IMG/VR virus record: IMGVR_UViG_3300036857_000274
Coordinates: 1 to 38,518 of that record
DNA length: 38,518 bases
Direction: 5' to 3' (one strand)
Source: a virus
A program made the translations under genes and the position numbers. Numbering within the stretch: position 1 is the stretch's first letter; each line of letters opens with the position of its first letter. The notes beneath the pieces were generated by a model that worked only from the letters and a program-made list of their open reading frames with translations, was not told the origin of the DNA and made no database searches. Of this stretch, positions 35,972 to 38,518 are shown one piece after another.

Positions 35972-36321
35972 GTCGTGCCTCCGTCGTGGATGACTTGCCG
36001 AGCGCCGCAGCTGACGCAGCGGACGGTCGGCTTGCGTGGTTGCCAAGCGCGCGAACGCCCATCGGGGGCGTCGCGCAGGTGCATCGAGATACGGATCGAG
36101 CGACCCTCGGGGCAGGGACCCTCGTCGGTTCCTGCGCACTCGCAGAGCGGGTCTGCAGTCAGGTGCCAGAACAGGTCGGGCCGGAAGTCGGCGCGCCCGT
36201 CGAGCGCGTCAGTCAGCGCGTCTGCGATCTGCTCGCGCACCTCCTGATCGAGGTCGAGTCGAGCGACCGCGTCGGCAATCGGCTCGAACTCCCGTTTGAA
36301 GCGCTTTAGCGACGGGTTCAC
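35968..36321 (-). CDS. Small protein with Cys pairs, 117 aa
   Basis: GTG at 36321 in GTGA overlap. It has NPSLKRFKREFEPIADAVAR, VREQIADALTDALDG, then a Cys-containing centre (TADPLCECAGTDEGPCPEGR) and a C-terminal CVSCGARQVIHDG. Two metal-binding clusters are likely. Ribbon proteins of this size recur in this phage. Confidence 0.65.
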   Translation of the reverse strand: MNPSLKRFKREFEPIADAVARLDLDQEVREQIADALTDALDGRADFRPDLFWHLTADPLCECAGTDEGPCPEGRSIRISMHLRDAPDGRSRAWQPRKPTVRCVSCGARQVIHDGGTT

Positions 36322-36930
36322 GAGGTCACCCGCAGCTGATCGCTCGCCGCGAACGCGCGCACGCGCTCGACGAGTTCGTCGTCGTCGTAGCCGCCGTCGC
36401 CGTAGTCGAGCTTCGCCTCGTCCCACTCGTGCCAGGCATCGACGCTCGCGGCGAAGACGACGCCCCAGCAGTCGCCGTCGTTCTCGGGCAGTCCGGCCTC
36501 GGGCCACCACTTGCCCGTCGCCGGGTCCTGGTAGGCGACGCTCGGCGTCGCGAGCCGCCCGTCGTCGAGCAGCACGGCGAGGTTGAAGCAGCCGCCGCCG
36601 GTGTGCCAGACCTCGACGCTACGCACGCCGTCGAGCGCACGAAGCTTGTCGATGATCGGGGCGAACTCCTGCTCATAGAAGCGGCCCGTGTAGAAGCAGT
36701 CGCGGCAGAAGTCGGTGTCGGGGTTCGTGCTCGTGACCTCCTGGCCGCAGAAGCGACAGGGTCGCTCGACCTCGGGCTGCCAGTGCGACCAAGTCCCGTT
36801 CGTCTCGTGCGCGATGCGAGCGGCCTCAGCCTGAGTCTTGACGACTCGACGTCGCTCGCCGTTTCCCGGCGTGACGATGTAACTCGGTGCGCGCCCGGTC
36901 GCGACGCGCTGCGTCCTTCGGTGTGCTCAT
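36318..36930 (-). pseudogene. Zinc-ribbon early protein split by an apparent +1 frameshift
   Basis: ATG at 36930 (GAAGGAG upstream) opens MSTPKDAARRDRARTEL but stops after 34 codons. In the +1 frame, a convincing protein reads APSYIVTPGNGERRRVVKTQ, then PCRFCGQEVTSTNPDTDFCR, RDCFYTGRFYEQEF, and on through HTGGGCFNLAVLLDDGRLAT, KWWPEAGLPENDGDCWGVVF to the stop at 36318. That frame has a stop at 36927-36929 and no ATG, GTG or TTG before the Cys motif; its first is the GTG at 36626. So one base is missing or recoded between 36926 and 36826. It is an assembly error, a natural mutation, or programmed +1 shifting. Confidence 0.65.
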
Positions 36931-36940
36931 GCTCACTCCT

Positions 36941-36970
36941 TCATTTCGACAGGTTGTCATGTCGAAATGA
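36941..36970. promoter_or_regulatory. Palindromic operator, site 1
   Basis: TCATTTCGACA and TGTCGAAATGA are perfect 11-bp inverted repeats with an 8-bp spacer. On the minus strand a TATCAT (36967-36972) that could be a -10 element overlaps the right arm. It lies just upstream of the ATG at 36930, so a bound regulator would control that gene set. Confidence 0.75.
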
Positions 36971-36975
36971 TAGCG

Positions 36976-37005
36976 AGGATTCGACAGCCCCGCCTGCCGA
37001 AATGA
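36976..37005. promoter_or_regulatory. Palindromic operator, site 2 (diverged copy)
   Basis: TTCGACA (36980-36986), 8-bp spacer, then TGCCGAAATGA (36995-37005), which matches site 1 at 10 of 11 in the right half and 7 of 11 in the left. The same spacer length, and a centre-to-centre distance of exactly 35 bp from site 1, suggest cooperative binding by one regulator. Confidence 0.65.
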
Positions 37006-37158
37006 CCGGGCAGCGAGCACGGACCCCGGCCTGGTCAGTCGTGCTCGTGACACAAGACGTCCGCAGCACGGGACCTGCTCGCCGCCCTCAGTCAGTCGGC
37101 AGTGTAGAGCGACGCGCAGCCGAACGGGGACGCCCGGCTGCGCGTGAGCTCGTGCGAC

Positions 37159-37425
37159 TCAGGCGTCGTCGCCCTGCTGCTCGCCCTCGTCGCCGTCGTC
37201 GGTCTGCGGCTGCTCGCCCTCGTCGCCGCCCTCGTCGGGCTGCGGCTCGCCCTCGGGCGGCTCGCTCTGCGTCTCGTCGAACACGACTGACCTCCTTCGC
37301 ATGGACAGCGCGCGTGACAGTAGCGCTCCTTGGCGACGGCGGCGACGCAGCTGCAGCACGCGCACGAGCGCGGCGATCCCGAGCGGCAGCGGCAGGTAGC
37401 AGACGAGTTCGAGCAGGCCGAGCAC
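37159..37425 (-). CDS. Small protein with hydrophobic N-terminus and acidic tail, 88 aa
   Basis: GTG at 37425: LGLLELVCYLPLPLGIAALV forms one membrane span, followed by LQLRRRRRQG and, after MRRR, an acidic, Glu/Asp/Pro/Gln repeat-like tail (EGEPQPDEGGDEGEQPQTDD). Alternatively the tail alone is a separate 41-aa gene starting at GTG 37284, which has AAGGAGGT upstream. The strong Shine-Dalgarno favours at least an internal start. Function unknown. Terminator 37441-37477 precedes it. Confidence 0.5.
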   Translation of the reverse strand: MLGLLELVCYLPLPLGIAALVRVLQLRRRRRQGALLSRALSMRRRSVVFDETQSEPPEGEPQPDEGGDEGEQPQTDDGDEGEQQGDDA

Positions 37426-37440
37426 GCCTGCACGTCTAGC

Positions 37441-37477
37441 GCGCGAGCGACCCCGCCGCAGAGGGGGTCGCTCGCGC
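37441..37477 (-). terminator. Strong hairpin terminator
   Basis: GCGCGAGCGACCCC and GGGGTCGCTCGCGC are perfect 14-bp arms with a 9-nt loop. It follows the early operon gene ending at 37501 and separates it from the next gene. No U-tract; the stem alone is very stable. Confidence 0.8.
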
Positions 37478-37500
37478 TTCCTAGTTGCGAGCGGGTTCGC

Positions 37501-37662
37501 TCATGCGCGGCACTCGCAGCGCTTGCCGTTGGCGAGCGGGATCGCGCAGCGCTCGCCCGGTGCGTGCCCGTGGTGGCAGAGCAGGCACGGCCAGTCGCGC
37601 GTATCGAGCGGCAGCTTCGGCGGCTCGCGGCCCGCCGGCGGGTGGTCGCTGGTCGCCTTCAC
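37501..37662 (-). CDS. Small zinc-ribbon protein, 53 aa
   Basis: GTG at 37662 in GTGA overlap. Contains DWPCLLCHHGHAPGERCAIP and GKRCECRA, with at least five Cys and nearby His residues. Last gene of the leftward early operon before the terminator. Function unknown. Confidence 0.65.
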   Translation of the reverse strand: MKATSDHPPAGREPPKLPLDTRDWPCLLCHHGHAPGERCAIPLANGKRCECRA

Positions 37663-37871
37663 ACCGACGCATCCGGCAACTGCGCGACGAAGCGCGCGGT
37701 GTCCTCGGGTCCGAGCACGTACAGCGTCCAGCCTTCGAGGCCCGGCACGCCCTCGACGCCGAGGTCTTTCTCGATCGGCATGTCGTTGAGCAGCCGCTCG
37801 ACGTTCTCGCGCTGCAGCCCGACGATCAGCACGCGACGACCGCCCTCGCGGGTGCTCGCGGCGAGCAGCAT
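37659..37871 (-). CDS. Hypothetical protein, 70 aa
   Basis: ATG at 37871, 14 bp after the preceding gene. GGRRVLIVGLQRENVERLLN, then DMPIEKDLGVEGVPGLEGWT and YVLGPEDTARFVAQL. Alternating strand/helix pattern. Not recognised. Confidence 0.65.
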   Translation of the reverse strand: MLLAASTREGGRRVLIVGLQRENVERLLNDMPIEKDLGVEGVPGLEGWTLYVLGPEDTARFVAQLPDASV

Positions 37872-37885
37872 CTAGCGCGGCGTCC

Positions 37886-38080
37886 TCAGACGCCCGCCTT
37901 TTCCAGCGCGACGATGGCCTCGCGCAGCAGTTCGGCCCAGCCGCGACCGCGAGCGAAGCCCTCGACCTTGGCCTCGTAGATGCCGTAGCCGCCCTCCGGG
38001 TGCGGCAGGGAGACGCTGACGTTGTAGCTGGCGACGGCAACATCCCCGCTGCCGTCGTTCTCGACTTCCAGCCGGATCAC
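37886..38080 (-). CDS. Hypothetical protein, 64 aa
   Basis: GTG at 38080 in GTGA overlap. VENDGSGDVAVASYNVSVSL, then GIYEAKVEGFARGRGWAELL and a helix. Beta-rich front and a C-terminal helix; not recognised. It follows the conserved 99-aa gene. Confidence 0.65.
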   Translation of the reverse strand: MIRLEVENDGSGDVAVASYNVSVSLPHPEGGYGIYEAKVEGFARGRGWAELLREAIVALEKAGV

Positions 38081-38376
38081 TGGGTCGTCGTCTCCCGTAG
38101 CTGCTCCGGGGTGCGGTAGCGGACGTAGAGGCCGAAGCCCTCGGCCCCGTTCGCCAGCGGGCGGACCGCGACCTCCCAGCGCCCGTCACCGTCGAAGCGC
38201 TTGCGCAGGCCACCGCTCGCGGAGTAGGCGCCCCCAGTGTTGTCGAACACCCGCAGTCGCGCCCACTGGCCCGGCCGCTTCTTGACCTCGGCCAGGGCCT
38301 TGTCGTACATCGAGGGCATCCGCGCCGCGCGCGGCGCCTCCCAGACGAGCTCGACCTCGTCCTCGCGCTTGCTCAT
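38077..38376 (-). CDS. Conserved small phage protein, copy B, 99 aa
   Basis: ATG at 38376 overlaps the ParB-like fragment stop (TGATG). Full version of the protein truncated at the other window edge: VELVWEAPRAARMPSMYDKA, EVKKRPGQWARLRVFDN, FGLYVRYRTPEQLRETTTQ. Function unknown. It differs from copy A by scattered substitutions and a short insertion (ANGAEGFG). Confidence 0.8.
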   Translation of the reverse strand: MSKREDEVELVWEAPRAARMPSMYDKALAEVKKRPGQWARLRVFDNTGGAYSASGGLRKRFDGDGRWEVAVRPLANGAEGFGLYVRYRTPEQLRETTTQ

Positions 38377-38518
38377 CAGGCCACCGCCTTGCGGCCCTTG
38401 CCCTTGCGCCCGTACTCGGCCCGCAGCACGTCGGCCATCCGCTGCTGGATCGAGCCGCCGCTGTTGCGGTGCAGGTCACGCGCTCGCCCAACCGCCAACT
38501 CCGGCCCCAGCCAGAGCA
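38376..38518 (-). CDS. C-terminal fragment of the ParB-like gene (repeat of 287-429)
   Basis: Encodes the final 46 residues of the ParB-like protein (to RMADVLRAEYGRKGKG and a slightly different last residue pair). The upstream end runs off the window. The 127 bases at 38392-38518 are identical to 303-429, so this is best read as the same gene seen again at a circular junction. Confidence 0.85.
   Translation of the reverse strand, partial: LWLGPELAVGRARDLHRNSGGSIQQRMADVLRAEYGRKGKGRKAVA
38392..38518 (+). repeat. 127-bp exact repeat, copy at right end
   Basis: The window ends exactly at the end of the repeat, which is typical for a contig that ended at a branching node of the assembly graph. 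Supports circular or terminally redundant DNA. Confidence 0.9.

Noticed and set aside
37092-37433. Cysteine-rich minus-strand frame
   Set aside because: Overlaps the better-supported membrane/acidic-tail frame and runs into Arg/Ser/Thr low complexity; no regular metal-site spacing.
1-38518. CRISPR arrays, insertion sequences, diversity-generating retroelement, rRNA
   Set aside because: No regularly spaced repeats, transposase, reverse transcriptase or rRNA-like stretch was seen by eye. A tool scan could still reveal short cases.

Overview
The window is almost all of a temperate, contractile-tailed (myovirus-type) phage genome of very high GC content, dense with small overlapping genes. Nearly all genes lie on the minus strand, so transcription runs from high to low coordinates. 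Neighbouring genes are mostly joined by 4-nt ATGA/GTGA or 5-nt TGATG stop/start overlaps. The host is probably a high-GC actinomycete, perhaps Thermoleophilia. This rests on the GC content, heavy GTG start use, and an actinobacterial-style Rpf/transglycosylase-like protein at 7332-7862, so it is an inference. The last 127 bases (38392-38518) repeat bases 303-429 exactly, which suggests a circular map of about 38,089 bp with two sequence variants just beside the junction.

Layout in transcription order on that circle. (a) A divergent control region lies at 10.6-10.8 kb: a XRE repressor on the plus strand (10760-11275) and a small Cro-like HTH protein on the minus strand (10362-10622), followed leftward by five or six tiny genes. 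(b) A large serine recombinase reads rightward (8036-9475), with a 46-bp imperfect palindrome upstream that is a candidate attP. (c) A leftward early/replication operon (7862 to 1, continuing at 38518 to 37501) encodes an Rpf-like transglycosylase, a possible PD-(D/E)XK protein, a SLOG/DUF2493 protein, several zinc ribbons, a VRR-NUC nuclease, a C5-cytosine methyltransferase, a replication-initiator-like protein, a RecT-type annealing protein ending in an SSB-like tip, and a ParB-like protein. It ends at a 14-bp hairpin. (d) A second set (37425 to 32010) follows twin palindromes at 36941-37005. It holds small accessory genes, an HNH endonuclease with an A-AAA-AAC slippery tract, and a second ParB-domain protein. 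(e) A Mom-like DNA modification gene has a 3' end that folds as a tRNA-like element. It is followed by TerS, TerL, portal, scaffold, major capsid protein, connectors, sheath, tube, a frameshifted tail assembly chaperone pair, tape measure, LysM protein, hub fused to an NlpC/P60-like domain, collagen-like spike/fibre, gp25, gpJ, gpI, collar and endolysin. This set stops at a perfect 10-bp hairpin (11747-11770).

The genes form a complete lysogeny, replication/recombination, DNA modification, packaging, virion and lysis set, with no recognisable polymerase or helicase, so replication presumably leans on the host. The most unusual points are the mom/tRNA-like superposition, several apparent recoding sites (-1 in the chaperone, -1 in HNH, +1 in a zinc-ribbon gene, an AUA start), the twin operators, and the RecT with an SSB tip. 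All family names come from reading motifs by eye; no database search was run.
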